Below are positions 21,835 through 34,561 of a DNA stretch of 64,000 bases, in pieces. The notes under the pieces are model-generated. The model saw only the letters and a program-made list of their open reading frames with translations. It made no database searches and was not told the origin of the DNA. The position numbers and the translations under genes are program-made. The stretch is from Bolinopsis microptera. Taxonomy: Eukaryota; Ctenophora; Tentaculata; Lobata; Bolinopsidae. The stretch lies in NCBI RefSeq assembly GCF_026151205.1, contig NC_087074.1, positions 14,506,667 through 14,570,666 of the forward strand. Direction: 5' to 3'. How positions within the stretch are numbered: position 1 is the stretch's first letter; the number at the start of each line of letters is the position of its first letter.

Positions 21835-22215
21835 GTTAAACAGGTGCCAGGGGCGTTCCTGAAACCTATACTCCTGAAACTTTAAAACACTGTTTTAGCA
21901 GCGTTTGGGCTAACCAAATGCAAAATTTCAGATCCTGAACCTATTTCAACATGGTTTTTAAACACCTGACATATGCATTTTGGAGTTTTTTTTTAAACCG
22001 TTTTAACGCGGCGTATTATATCAAAATATCTTTAAATCTCCACATAGCATGTAAATATTCCTTCATCTTAAACATTGAATTAGAATAGTTTGAAACTAAC
22101 AAATTAACCTGTTGAAAACCACTTCGATGAGCCTAAATGAAAGAAATAATATAATGAGTATAATGGCTGTCGGCTTTGCGTGCCAGCACTGTCCCATGTC
22201 CAGAAGGAAGACACT
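21835..22215 (+). repeat. Dispersed repeat family A, copy 2 (left arm)
   Basis: Equivalent of 56,553-56,945. Shared blocks with copy 1 include CAGATCCTGAACCTATTTCA with CATGGTTTTTAAACACCTG, TGAAACTTTAAAACACTG, CATAGCATGTAAATATTCCT-type sequence and the CAGCACTGTCCCATGTC end. It lies in the RSK intron between the exons ending near 21,736 and starting at 22,580. It lacks the GC-rich hairpins of copy 1. Confidence 0.75.
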
Positions 22216-23341
22216 TATGAGGCTTGTATGTTTCTGATGAAATTTCTGATAATTCCGTAGATTTAAGGTACTAAAACTTTTTAATACTTCACACGACACA
22301 TAACAAATAATTTGAGAACATGTATAATCAACGTTTTAGTTGCACAATTTTCTTTACCTGAAAAAAAGAAGTTACCCTATTTCGCATACGGAAGTATCAG
22401 AAATGTCACAGTGTTAGGTTATGATAGGTGTACAGCTATTGAATACTCTTTCGTAAATGGGTGGATATGTGAACTAGTTCCCTAGAGTAACCAGATGTTA
22501 ACTTTCCAACTTGAACAACTTAAACGTAATAATAAGTTGAGGAGATTTTTGATATCGTCTACAATCGTGTTACTTTCAGCATACGCCATTCGCATTGTCA
22601 GACACAGACAGTCCCCCCGGGACAATTCTAGAAACGAATAGTAAGGGAGTGTTTGACATGACCGCCGTCTTTGAGTCATATCCTCAACGCAAAGGAGCTA
22701 GCAAACTCTTCTGGATGTAGATCCTAGTAGATCTTAATGATTGATGTTCATCGGGTGTTCCAAAGGTGTGGGTAATTTTCAACTACGTATATAAATTGTA
22801 ATTCATTCTGGTAGTAGGAATTTCATTCGTATTAACTATAATGTCCTATTATCTTTAAATATTATAAGGCGTCGGATCACTGCTCAGAAAATAATATCAC
22901 ACTCGTGGATAGCTAAACGTGACAAACTTAACAATTCAAAACTTGAGAGAAAGGGAAAGAACTCCATCAAGGTTAGCAATTGCAAGATGTTTTTTATTTT
23001 AAAAAAGTAATTCTTCATCCACAATTCACATGGACATTGGACTGGCATATTTAAAAGCTGTTATGACCGAACCAATTCCCCTGACTCAAAATAAGACTGT
23101 GTTCAGAATAAAATGTTTGATGCTACCGCTCAGCCCGGAACTCTCCACTCCGGGCCCGAGTTGGCTCCAGTCCAATCTTCCTTCCTCTACCCCCGTCGCA
23201 AAGCAGATAAACCTGTAGCACAAAACCGACAGTATATGAAGTGATCTGATGTGTGACAGACTAGCGAACGAATACATTTGGTCACATCGTGATCTGAAAC
23301 CGGTATTATTTAATGACTTGAATTAATAGATTTGTATCTAC

Positions 23342-23347
23342 AATAAA
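23342..23347 (+). promoter_or_regulatory. Polyadenylation signal of RSK
   Basis: AATAAA lies 124 bases after the RSK stop codon at 23,216-23,218, a normal distance for a 3' end. The matching site in the other arm reads AAGTAAA, one base different, consistent with the general noise between arms. Confidence 0.55.
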
Positions 23348-23349
23348 AA

Positions 23350-26300
23350 GCCGCAACACTCAATACGTGTCAGGCCGGCGCGCATCCATTGGTTTCCCGC
23401 GGAGGAAATCTCCCGGACGTGGTCTTTGAACGTTGGACGCGATTAACCACTATAAAGCTCTGATATCCTCCTGAACGAGGCCGTCCTCAACGTTTCTGTT
23501 GAAGTCTCCGGGTGGGTATCGCGGCGTCCGTCCAGTGGACGTTTTTCTTTGGTTTAAGTTTGTTGGCTGATTCTATTGCTATATAAATACATGGGCCGGT
23601 CTGAAAGACATCTCCCCATTCATTACGATATCATTAATTTAAGTTTATAGTATGAGCCAATTAATAGACATCATTATATAAATCATCAAATTATAAACAG
23701 TAATTTATTTTTGAGAATCTGACGGCCTTTAGTAACCATTATCCTGACATAACCAACAGTGAAAACGACCGATATCAAAAACATCACAAGGATGGATTCT
23801 GCGGTTAACGCGAATTATTTAAGGATTTGTTTTATGAAAAATTGTCACGCTTTATCACCAATTTTGCGTACCTTATTGACCTTTTTATAGACGACTCCTA
23901 TTTGATTATTTTCCCCTGTAATGAGTATGATAAGGGCCGCATATCATTTTGGCCGCTCCCAGTTTGGTTCGTCTCAAAAAGGGCCGATGAGGTATTTTGT
24001 TAACTTAAACTGTAATATTGACGAAATGTAATTTTTAGCGACACTTTGTTAATAAATGATATCACGTCATTTTCTTAAGAAATTATTTTAATCACCAGCA
24101 ACTAACAACTTAATTATTTAGCTATGGTATGGAAGTACTAAAGACCATTTGAGCGGTCCAGATTTCCGAACTTCTTGATTCCATTATTTAACGTATGGTC
24201 TCCTTCACTGTGATTCTCATTACTTTTTCTGTAACTCCCATCTCCTTTATTACCCCCATTTTTGAGTGCTAGTGGAACAGGGTCTGCCAACAATCCGTAG
24301 GTTTACCCCCTTCATAATCACTGTTGCTTCAGAAAGCTAGGAGTTTTTAGATTTTGTATGGTTTGAACCTGAATTTTGGTTCGTTTAATTTTCCAGGCTT
24401 GCCGTCCCAATTTTTCACTTGCTGCCTTACTGTTATACATTATTATAGAGCGTGCGTATATTCTTGACTTGAATTATGAAAGCTATCTTGTACATAATCT
24501 AGGAGAACAGAAATATTATGCTAAATGTGTAATGGCAACTGTAATATGAAGGATGACACGTTGTCATTGAGATAATCCTTCCTTGTCCTCTTAAATGATT
24601 TCATTCCCTATTTCTCGAGAACCGTTTGTCGTCTAGATAAGAAAATCTTGTATCCGAATTTTCTAACATGAAATTAGGGAATTTTGCAAATTGCTTGAAC
24701 AAACTATAAATATTAACGTCACGAATGGTGCAGTTTTTTTCAGAACTTGTAGTGGTGCATCTTTAAAGCCCTACGAATTCCACAGGATAAGAAATTTAAA
24801 ACACAAAATTCTTATCGCTGAACATCACCTTTCAATTTTATGCATAAATAAAGCGAAATTGGACCACCCAAGATGCTAACGTCCACACATCAATACGGGG
24901 CACAGCAAATGTTTTTCCAGAGAAAAATTTTCTAAATCAAAATGGTTTTGCTAGATATAAGTGATTGGAGTCTTTAGAGACATGGGAAGCATATGGATGG
25001 GTGTAGTGGTCTGTATTCCGGGTAGCGATGCAATTTGATTACACCACAGTTACGGTTTATTAAACTTTTACCTGCACTGCCTGTCTGTCCACGGTTTGCT
25101 GCACCCCTTATTTTATTGTTCTGATATAGCTGGTCTTGATTGAAGGCCTCTCTGACCGAGGATTTATTTTTAGATGTAAATACAATAATTTTATTCCTAT
25201 GAAAATCACGAGTTTTAATTTTCTGTGTTTTAATAATATTAATGAAAACTCTTTTTTAAGCGTCAAATAAAATCAAACAATTCTACTCCAGCGTACTTTA
25301 ACATTTAATCGCAATGATGTGTTAATTGAATTAATATAAGGAGCAAAGCACAGTATTTATCAAATAAGTTGGCCAGCTGCGGTTATTTGACATAATGCAT
25401 ATAAAATCTAACATATAAATATTATTGAATCTAATTCTAAAACACTGCACATCGAATCAAATACATGCACATTGTACCTAACTTATTGGCAATCAATTTG
25501 GCGGCTTGAAGTGCCGGACCCATAGTTTAATGATAAAATGATTTTCGGCAAATCAGTTTCACTGTAAGCGATAAAAGATTCCTTCCATATTACCGTAACC
25601 ACCGTAAATAAGGGGGTTTAGAAACGATGCACTTGTGTCATTTGCAAACAGTAGCTATGTGTCCTTTCCCAAGGAGGGGAGGAGTGTAAAATGACAGAGA
25701 ACTAAAATCTGGCATAAGTAATAAATGAACAATTGAACAACTACCAGCTAATCAAACAAATATTAAATATGCAGTTTAAGTTTTAACTGTACAAAACATG
25801 CTCTATACATAATGAATTTTATAGTATAAAAATCTGCAGGTCCCATCTTTACATAATTCATTCGTAGCATATTCATAATCCACGTGGTGGTATGTAATAT
25901 CACAGCACCACAGGGCAAGGGGGGGGGGGGACCAAGCCGTGATGTGTCTCATAGCACATAATCTTGAATCTAAATAACACGTATCTAGCAACCATGAAAC
26001 TTTAGCCAATACCCAGTGGCCAGTATATAGTACTATTGTAATAAAATTAGCCCTAAATTAGGTAACGAAACCATCATGTGTGCAATTTATAAACCGATAA
26101 AGCCGCGCAAATTTAGAAATCCGGGCGCGTGAGCACACTCACTGCACCATAACAAAGTGTAATACCACTAAGCATTGGACTTCGCGGCAGCTGTAAATGA
26201 CATAGATTGTTCCACAACAATATGTCATTTTGACTTTTGAGATATTGCCATGATACGGACCACTACAGCTATAGTCCTGCCAATTAAAACTGGCACCTGA

Positions 26301-27510
26301 AATGAGAACAGAGGAACTGTGCGATGAATAACAAAACTTATCGGGAATGTGAGACATATTGGCTGGCAGCCATGATGCAGTTGGTTCGACCATGCAGTTT
26401 CGCTATGAAACTCGCGAGCATTAATAGTCTTAGGGAACAAGTTGCAACGATGCAATGGTGTCACGAGCCCTTTGGTGACGTTCCAATATCCAGGAACAAT
26501 CGGATCACACTATTAGAGGGCGGCATTTTCGTGACCATCTTCTGAATTTTCTTAAAGTCGAACCAGCCTATTTAATGTCGTTGCATGACTATACGAGAAA
26601 AAGCATTGCTATTTGTATAAAAAAAAATAAACATGCAATGCTCACATGCATTAAAGTTAGTACTTCAAGAACATGCATACTGAGAGTTGGCCTCATGCCA
26701 TACTTTGTAAAGTCACACAAACTGGTCGGTGAATATTATGCAAGTTTTAAAACAATAATTAAAAGTTGACTGCTTCAGTAGATTCAAGTTACTAGGTACT
26801 TACTCTACCCAGGAATGCAAAAGAGTAAGTCACAGATGTTTCGAAGTCCTGAAAAAATTTTAAGGGCAAATTCCGAATCGTTTAATTTTTTGTCGTTTCA
26901 GATTATATTGAGTTAGAACGATGATTTAAAATGTAAAAAAGCGTGTTATTCACGAATACAGATCATTCTACAGTTCTCACTGGACCACGACCTAAGAAAG
27001 CTTCAGCAAACGAAACTCACACCGCTTTATTCTAGACATTCTTACATGTTAGATGCTTCTCTTGACAATCTATGTCATTAAATTAAATGACGGTACCATC
27101 TTATAAGTTACACAAATAAAAGGGGTGTAAGTATAACTTGGATTAATTCTGCTTCTAGTTTGCGGAATCAAAGCCTTGTTGCGTAACTAACCTTACTGTG
27201 TCTGAATCCTAAACTGATAGTTAACATACCTTCAAGTTCGTATGAAGTAATAATGAGCCGAGTTGATGTCTTGTTTTCTCCTTATTTTGTGGTGATGTGA
27301 AGACGGTAACCACCCCGTATTCTGAGTGGGTCGGTGCCGCTCTGCAATATTATAATCAGTTAGTTTAGTAAATTAATCTAGCTGGGTTTGTGTAAAAACA
27401 GTCCGTTTTACCTTATAGGGAATAATGAAGATGTAAACATGTAATGATGAAACGTATTTACAGTGTTTTAAATTGTCTGAATTTAATGAGTATGGAGTAA
27501 AAATTAGTTA
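23350..27510. other. Intergenic or intronic stretch, no gene recognised
   Basis: Several short frames occur (for example 26,324-26,769) and partly persist in the mirrored copy (a shared VSTSRTCILRVG stretch at 26,650-26,690 and 51,980-52,040). None has a recognisable domain or a consistent splice structure. A 12-base poly-G at 25,919-25,930 replaces an unrelated sequence in the mirrored copy. Confidence 0.4.
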
Positions 27511-27514
27511 CACG

Positions 27515-27768
27515 TCAAGACATAGTCAAAAACCTAATCGAGTCCGGAGTCACTGTTATCCTGGAGCGGTGTGACACTCCGAGTGAGTCCGGGGACTCCG
27601 GTCTGGGTTTGGTGGCCAGTTTTTTGAGCAGTCTCCCAGTTCCCCTTTTCTTGGGTTGTGGAGTTTTGTCAAAGAGCTCGTCGAGTCCTGTTTCTCGTAC
27701 CACACGTGGTTCTGAGTCCGTTTGAGAGGACTGATACTAGTCGGGTGTTCGTGAAGAAGTTATCTTGG
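27515..27768 (-). CDS. Putative terminal exon of an unrecognised basic, Pro/Ser-rich protein (left arm)
   Basis: On the minus strand a CTATCTTTCAG acceptor is followed by an open exon. It encodes QDNFFTNTRLVSVLS and then, after an apparent one-base shift, EPRVVRETGLDELFDKTPQP, a basic KKRGTGRLLKKLATKPRP segment, ESPDSLGVSHRSRITVTPDS and a stop. The mirrored copy (50,910-51,166, +) preserves acceptor, stop and most residues but shifts frame elsewhere. Low complexity and charge suggest a disordered C-terminal tail. Upstream exons were not identified and the family is unknown. Confidence 0.4.
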
Positions 27769-27769
27769 C

Positions 27770-29642
27770 TGAAAGATAGAGATGATGAAGTTTCGTGCGA
27801 GGGTCATCTATTTCATGAAGTAGTTAATACATGGCCATTAAGTATTAGTGTCCTGGTTTCTACACGAGGCCAACTAGACTTTAAAATAGAGCTATTAATT
27901 CATAACACCCAAGATGGTACACATTTATAAAACAACCATAGTTTTTGAAGGTAAGGTAAAATACATTTGGAAACCGCAGCTCGAGTCGAGGATAACTGAC
28001 TTGTTTAAAATTTACGCTTAATAACGTCGAGTCATTTGAAAATGCGGGTAAAATATCCCTGTTGTTATTCCAATATTCCTGTTATCGTGCATCTAGATGT
28101 GTCACTGCCCCGCCGAGTTAGTCCCAATACTGATAAATCAATGTGGACAATCTGTCTAAAAAACTCGCTCTATATTGCGGAACGTCCACGCTTGCCCTTG
28201 ATTTTTAGAATTGAAAGAATGTGAAGAATGAATGATATCTATGAATTACATCTATATTCTTTTAATTGTGGCCATGTTTTCGGAGAAATTCGATAAGGTT
28301 GGACAATTTTGATTTAATAAATATGCCTCCAAACCATATTCTGAGGCAGAGAGTGGGTCTATTCTCTAATCTAAATTCTAATAGTGATCTGAGAAAAAAG
28401 GTAGCTGTGAAGAAAAAAACATTTAAATCAAATAATGTAAGACTTGGTCATTACATTTGCCAAGACTTGTTCATTTTCATCCTTGGGATTTTCGTTTTAA
28501 CTTCTAGAACTGGGTTCTGGCATAATTTTGGATGGTGCCCCAAAGTAATCGATATCACTGGGCCTAATAGCATCGACCTCATTTTTATTTTGACGCTGTT
28601 TTCATTTTGAAGAAATCAATTTTATAAACCGTAATTTCTTCAAAATGAGGTTCTACGCAAACAGTAGTCCGCAATGCCAATATAGTTGGGTCGTAATATG
28701 TATTTTTATTTTACAATTGACGAAGACCATCCCATATATAAGATTTGAAGATCAGTCAAATATTCGTGACACTCATCATGATCACATCAGCTTTATTTTT
28801 AGGTTACACTTAATACTCTGTAGTCTAAGACCCTAGCTAGACGGTACGTAACGCGTCACGTAATCGATTAAGCAGCGGAAGTTTTGCTTTTGAAGTTATC
28901 AGTCGCAATCCAATTTCCTTCACCCATCCTCTTATCAGAAAAATATTAGTATCAGTCTGATCGTCTGCGAATTAATTAAAATAGGTTAAAGTCACAAATT
29001 CTTAAAATAAAATGGGATTCTACCAACTAGAAGATTTTCGTACACGCGCTATCCCACAATCTGATCGGGTCAGTATGTAAATATTTCAAGGGCACACGTG
29101 GGGTTTTGATGTCGTCAAAGTGGCTGCAAATTCTCTGCAGTTTCGACTTTCGGAATCTCAATCTCATGCAAACCATTGCATTAGTTACTTTGTCCTATGT
29201 CTCATAATACCATTTCAACACTGAATCATCGTCAGTAATGAACGATCGAACTCTCAATTTCTGACTCGATTTTAACAGGACGATTAAAAAGCTGTAATCT
29301 AAAGTCTCCCGTTCCTACCAAAGATGCTATTTGTTAACGGATCTAATCAAAGGAGCAAAGGTCCTCTAAAATGATTAAAAAATACAACAAATCATCAAAA
29401 AGTTTTAAAAAGCTTATTAGTCATTTTGAAAGTATACAGTCCCAAAAGGGCTTTTTTTTTCGTACTGTTTTTGATAGTCAAATTTGCCTCTGAAATACAG
29501 AAAAAAGTACCATATTTCGGAAGGGTCTGACATAGCTGTATTTGATTCTTGAGTTTTAGTAAATTGCCTGGTTTTGATATAATCTTTTCTCTCACATTAT
29601 AACTTTATTCCTCAAGTTTGGTAACTCAATCTTATATTACAG
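27770..29642. other. Stretch between the basic-tail exon and the secreted-protein gene
   Basis: It contains the conserved 15-bp hairpin at 28,602-28,648. A 60-codon frame (28,036-28,224) corresponds to a cleaner 63-codon minus-strand frame at 50,447-50,638 that reads MRYISLLLFQYSCYRAS near its start. No domain is recognised, and coding status is uncertain. Confidence 0.35.
28602..28648. repeat. Perfect 15-bp inverted repeat (left arm)
   Basis: TCATTTTGAAGAAAT (28,602-28,616) is followed after a 17-base AT-rich loop by its exact complement (28,634-28,648). The same structure is preserved without change at 50,030-50,076. Confidence 0.85.
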
Positions 29643-30657
29643 GTAGATATATCTCATAATGAATTTGCTTCTGGTAACATTTGGTTGCGCTATCTTCATA
29701 CCTCTTACTACTGCCTCTTTCAACTCTACCGAGATTTTGGAAGAAGTGAGAGGTATTCTCCAGAAAGTTGAAGAAACTCCGGACAGGATTTTCGAAATAG
29801 AGCTAGCTTTGGCAGAGATGGATTAAGAAGACGAAACTTTAGTTAGCAGTGCAGTAGATCTGGCTCGGAACATAAGAGAACAGCTGATTGACTTTCCACC
29901 AACCATCTACAAAGAACTGTTTAATTTAGAACTGAACTTAAACAGACTGGCAACAGACGTCGAGTCAAAGGAAGAAAAATCGTGTGCGAACATGGTACCT
30001 TGGCATGAACTTGAATCCAAAAGATGGCACATCATGAAACGATGAGGATGGGGGCCGGATGATGAAGAGTTTATAACTTTGAGACCAAGCCTCTGTCTCA
30101 AAAAATTCACAGATTAAAGATATGGACCCTGGCAGAGACATAGTACAGTTGGGAGACCTAGTTAGGGAAACAATCACCGCCTGGGTTCACAACCTTGGTG
30201 ATGATCCTGTCTTTGGTGTAGGAGGAGACTTGGCTTTTAACTGGGGATACTCTGATAATGGAAACAGGATAGTTTTTACTGGGGATATTTGTCACCAGAG
30301 GGAGACGGGAGTGGATGATGACAACACACACGGCCTTGGGAATCACTTTTCTATCAACCCTAAAACAAACCAACAATCTTATCCTCTATGGTCCCATGAG
30401 GTATCCAACATTCAAGACTGCCCACTGGCAACATGTAAAAGTGTCACAGTTTAAGGTACTGACCATGGAACGGGGCCTCACCTGAAAAGCGGACCAGTAT
30501 ATGGAAATTACGCTATCTATGGTTGTCTGATACCTGAAGACGTCCCAACATCTGTTTCTTGGAACCAGTAATGGATGACAGATGGCCCAATTAGAAATTG
30601 GAGAGAATTAAGAACGAGACCAGTCACAATTAAACAACGCTTGCTTTTAGTCATGTA
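29643..30657 (+). CDS. Putative secreted protein of unknown family (left-arm copy, frameshifted)
   Basis: A TTATATTACAG acceptor precedes ATG at 29,659. The first 20 codons form a clear signal peptide (MNLLLVTFGCAIFIPLTTAS), followed by a charged, probably helical or coiled-coil region (EILEEVRGILQKVEETPDRI), a TAA near codon 56, then SAVDLARNIREQLIDF and SCANMVPWHELESKRWHIM. After a frame change, 30,122-30,454 encodes MDPGRDIVQLGD, VFTGDI and DDNTHGLGNHFSINPKTNQQ. The end near 30,657 is judged from the mirrored copy. Comparing both arms, a product of about 330 residues is likely: an extracellular protein with an N-terminal helical part and a Gly/Asp/Asn-rich C-terminal domain. I do not recognise the family. 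Frame breaks differ between arms, pointing to sequence errors. Confidence 0.5.
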
Positions 30658-30659
30658 AA

Positions 30660-33555
30660 GATTATTGTTTTAAATATATACCAAGACTTTTTTGCATGTT
30701 AGAAAAACGAAAAACATTAGTTTTCTCTTAAAAGATACATTGTGAATTTTATTTGATAAATGAGTTTTGGCAAACCTCCCATTTGTCTCTTAAAGATACA
30801 TTGGAATTATATTAGAGAAAGAGTTTTTGTCCGCCCGCATACGTGGGTCCATAAACAAACAAAAATGGGTCAAATCATACCTCTATCTTCGTTATCACCA
30901 GTAGCCAAGGCATGCTGACTCTGGAGCCACTAGTCCAACTCAGATTCTGTGCGGACATCATCATACCAAACACACCGGATTAATACACAATGATAAATCA
31001 GGAATGAAATTTGTTCACGTAATAAATACTTTCGATAAGAATTTGTGCAACAGACCCTGCATTATACCCTAAGTCTGTAAGGTCAAGAGTATTTTTTATT
31101 TTTTTTTTTCTTTCCTTTAAAAATTTTTTCTTTCGTATGGCCCCGATACTGTAATAAAAAATAATACACTTACAGTGAAACATTTAAGAAATGTTCTGAC
31201 CTGGTGTTTTCATCCATTTGGTGGTGGATGCGCCTGCCCATGACTTCTTCATGTACATCAATACATTAAAACTAGAGTGTTTTTGTTAGCAGCCACTCAT
31301 CATAAGAGCAATAATAATCAAATTTTAGTCGATAATTGTATTGAAAATAGGAACCGCCCACAACCACAGTTAACATCTAATAAACTTGATTGCTTTTGCA
31401 ATTAACATTTGAACTGTTCACTAAATTTAATTCTTTTCAAAAATACTGCACAAATTAATATTTGTAAAACCCAGGTACTGTATAGAAAATGGCATTTTCT
31501 AAACGTACTAACGGTTAAATAAACTTTAGTACAGTAAAACTCTGATTTACTGCAAACCCCCAAATTGGGCCTAATGTATATAATACATAACGATCATAAC
31601 CATGATTTACCGCAGACGCCTGTTTTTACTTCACTGTCACGTTTTGCTTCCCCAAAGCAGTAAATCTGAGTTTTCACTATACTTTTATTTGTTCGAAATG
31701 CATATTGGTGACTCACTAAAGGTGAATTCCAAACAAATAGCTTTTCCGGCGAGTAGATGTACTAGATACTCAGAAATATCTCTCGCTCTCGTTCTGGTCA
31801 TCGGTTTCATGCCTCCCTCTTAAGAGGGAAGCCTGATCACCTTGCCCACAGAATGCAACTTCTGGCTAGCTACACCCAGGAGTAGTGTGTCCCAGTTTTA
31901 GGTTGGGTTTTAGTCTAGTTCCTGATGTGAACGCCTAGGGGTTTACCCAAAGAGATCTTCCCTTTCGGGTTATTGACTTGATCCATCATAATTGATATGT
32001 GATTGAGTTTTCTGATGATAATTTCCTCCATTTGTGAGAAATTTTACCAAATATCCTCAATCTGAGAGTCACAGCTGGATCCTTTGATGTATTCGCAAGG
32101 AAGTGCTGTGAAGTGTTGCTTCCTCCGGGGCAGTGTTCGCAGTCTTGCGTCGCAAATGGACAGTGTTTTGCCTCAATCTTGAAAGAAGCTAGTGGCGGTG
32201 ACCTGCCAGTAGCCATCAAGATGTGAATTCCTGAAATAAGATAATAATCAGAACAAAAAGAATGTTTTTGGTATATAATAGCTTGGTAAAGTTGAAAAAA
32301 AAGGTTAGGTATTATACCATATTATACCATATGATACAGACATTCGAATTGTGTAATTAAGTGTTAAGATGCGCATTAGGTTAACCAGTAACGTTTCGCA
32401 TCAATATTACATACAAAATTCAACATGAAATTTTAAATGCAGGAAGCGACGTTAGTTTTGTTTTTGTTTTTTAGTAAATACTTTTCAAATTTTACAGAGT
32501 ACAGCTATAAGATGAAGATAAAATAAATCGTTCTAAATATCGCCCCCATCGTAAAATAGATGGCACCCAAACACGGTAACACAATAGTGAACTATTCCGC
32601 ATAACTAGGACCCATTACATCGAATTAATCTTAAGCCAAAAATTATGAAAACTATTAATAACAAACCAAATCATGGTGATTACTGTGATATAGAGTCAAA
32701 ATTGTATTGCCAATACGTCAAAGTCCAGATACATTAGATACAGTCTGAAATGGTCATTATGGTGAGAAGGTGTGCGAATGAAGGTTAAATGAGTTGAAAG
32801 TATAGAAGGGTTAGATAAAAAAATTAAATAAAACAACTTAATTAATAAAATATGGGGAGCATAGGAACTAGGCTAGACTGTGGTTTCACTATCCAATAAA
32901 ACTTTCCAGAGATCTTAGTGACATCACTTTGAAAAAGACTAGTAACTCAACTGGTCTTACCTGTAAAGGGAGTCCATTCCACAGTATTGGGTTCTGAGAA
33001 AAATGATGTTGCCAGTGGGCTATTTAAGGTACATGTGGTGTGTGAATTCCTGACTTAACTTAGGTAAAATGATGACACAATAAGACAGACTGTCGAGTGG
33101 CAAGTCTTATCGAGAAGTGCCCGGATTATAAAGTAGAGATGTGAGGCAGCGATACAGGAATTAAATTGTTAAGAACTTTGTGGAAAAAAAAAAGATCATG
33201 CCAAGTCAAACGTTGTGAACAAAGGGAGAATGGCGACACACTTGCACTTTTTTGACAATATTGCTCAGTGGAGACTGCGGCGCTCTCAACGAATCCATTA
33301 ATAGCTCTCTTTTGGAGACTTTAATTTATCACTAAGTGATTTATTAATAAGCCAGATTAGGGAACAATTTCAATGGCTACGAACCAGGGAGAGGTAAAGC
33401 GCCCGGCGACGTTTCTGATCAATGACAATATGGCCATCTCTTCTGACCGGAAATAAATAAATATATACAACATTTTATAACCGCCTATAGCTAAAATCAC
33501 TATAAACTCGATATAATGTAATCCTGGAGATAAACTCCAGTGCTTCTAAAGCGGC
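30660..33555. other. Stretch holding only a small MITE
   Basis: Apart from the MITE at 31,532-31,678, I see no recognisable gene. Frames at 30,998-31,183 and 31,986-32,219 are short, and the latter is not maintained in the mirrored copy. Confidence 0.4.
31532..31678. mobile_element. Short pogo-like MITE (left arm), about 150 bp
   Basis: It begins CAGTAAAACTCTGATTTACTG after TA and ends with the near-complement CAGTAAATCTGAGTTTTCACT. An internal GATTTACCGCAGAC repeats the terminal motif. It belongs to the same TIR family as the 305-bp MITE at 888-1192. Confidence 0.7.
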
Positions 33556-33559
33556 TCTT

Positions 33560-34561
33560 ACATTAACGACTCAGTTTAATTGAAAAGGAACATGACAAGT
33601 TCGTACCTATGTAAATGCTAAATCAATCAAATGCTAGAGAAAAGAAGTATGTTTTAAGTTTGGGCTTGAAAGATGTTACTGACTCAGCTGTCTTAGGTCG
33701 GATGCAAGGAATTTAATACTTTAACTGCACAGTGACTAAATGCTTTCCTCATGTGTTGACATAGTTAGGAGAGGCCGGAAAAACTAAGTAAAAATAATCA
33801 TTATCAAGACGGACTTTTTGAAAACTTGCTGCCCCCTAGGAGATATCAACTCTTTAAAGTAAGGAGAGCGATATATTTAAACACTTGAGGCAAGTAGGGC
33901 AATCTAAAATCTATTCTAAATCCTAACTGGTAAAAATGAACTGTTCTTAAAGTGGAGTAGTGTGTGCCTTTCGTCCTCTCCCGAAAAGAATTCTTACAGC
34001 AGAATTTTGCACCTTCTGTAAACGACTTAACATCTTAAGAGCTCAGTCCCAAATATACGCTATTTGCAATAATCATTCTAGAGAGTTCTAGAGCATGAAC
34101 AAGCTGAATCTTAAGTTAAAAGCCATACAATTTGTTGGCAGGCTTAGTATAAATTCTGTCGCACGACTATTTCCAACTTAGCTTAAGAACATCGACGCCA
34201 AGATCTTTTTCCTAACTCTACATACACAAGAGGAGAGCCATCAAGATTATATGCGAATGGAGAGATTAAGATGGGGGTTCCTGATACAAGAAGCACTTTA
34301 ACATTGTGCTGGATGGAATCGCATTTTGTTTCTATGCCCAGTCAGAGAGATAGTCTATAATCCAGTTTGTAATTAGTATTATCTGAGGATGGAATGTAAG
34401 TTACGCCAGATTTTTGCATCATCGGCATACAAAACAATTACAGTATTATCCGAAAGCCAAGAGGGAATATCATTGAAAACATGAGAAATAACAATACAAA
34501 ATAAAATAATATAGCAATGCAATATAAAAGAAATGACAAATCGTCCGACGTCCTGTAACAA
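33560..34561 (-). mobile_element. Degenerate non-LTR retrotransposon (LINE) reverse-transcriptase fragment, left arm
   Basis: Read on the minus strand, 34,379-34,561 encodes NDIPSWLSDNTVIVLYADDAKIW, containing the YADD catalytic motif of LINE reverse transcriptases and its usual NDIP.....Y context. Downstream pieces in shifting frames match the thumb region: KDLGV, CDRIYTKANKLYGF-like, LQKVQNSAVRILFGRGRKAH-like and RIDFRLPYLPQVFKYI-like stretches. The order fits a CR1/Jockey-like element. The N-terminal RT and endonuclease were not seen, so the copy is 5'-truncated and non-functional. Confidence 0.75.

Larger units (their letters stand above)
17251..23218 (+). pseudogene. RPS6KA: RSK linker and C-terminal kinase domain exons, mostly frame-broken left-arm copy
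   Basis: Nine exon equivalents continue the gene from 9,801: 17251-17390, 17513-17716, 20731-20875, about 21062-21195, 21354-21511, about 21666-21736, 22580-22727, 22869-22971 and 23107-23218. Compared with the minus-strand copy at 55,505-61,577, most have one-base losses or gains (for example the 159-base exon is 145 bases here), lost splice bases and a poly-G block inside the second. By contrast, the penultimate exon 22869-22971 (103 bases) keeps the correct phase and reads [21 protein letters not shown], where the other arm is damaged. Mixed damage in both arms suggests sequence error rather than a dead paralogue, so the real gene is probably functional. Called pseudogene only because the sequence as given cannot be translated. 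The C-terminal kinase is CaMK-type and is activated by ERK in this family. Confidence 0.85.

Noticed and set aside
24000-27000. Short frames shared between arms around 26,300-26,770
   Set aside because: Shared residues follow simply from the arms being copies. There is no domain, start context or splice evidence.
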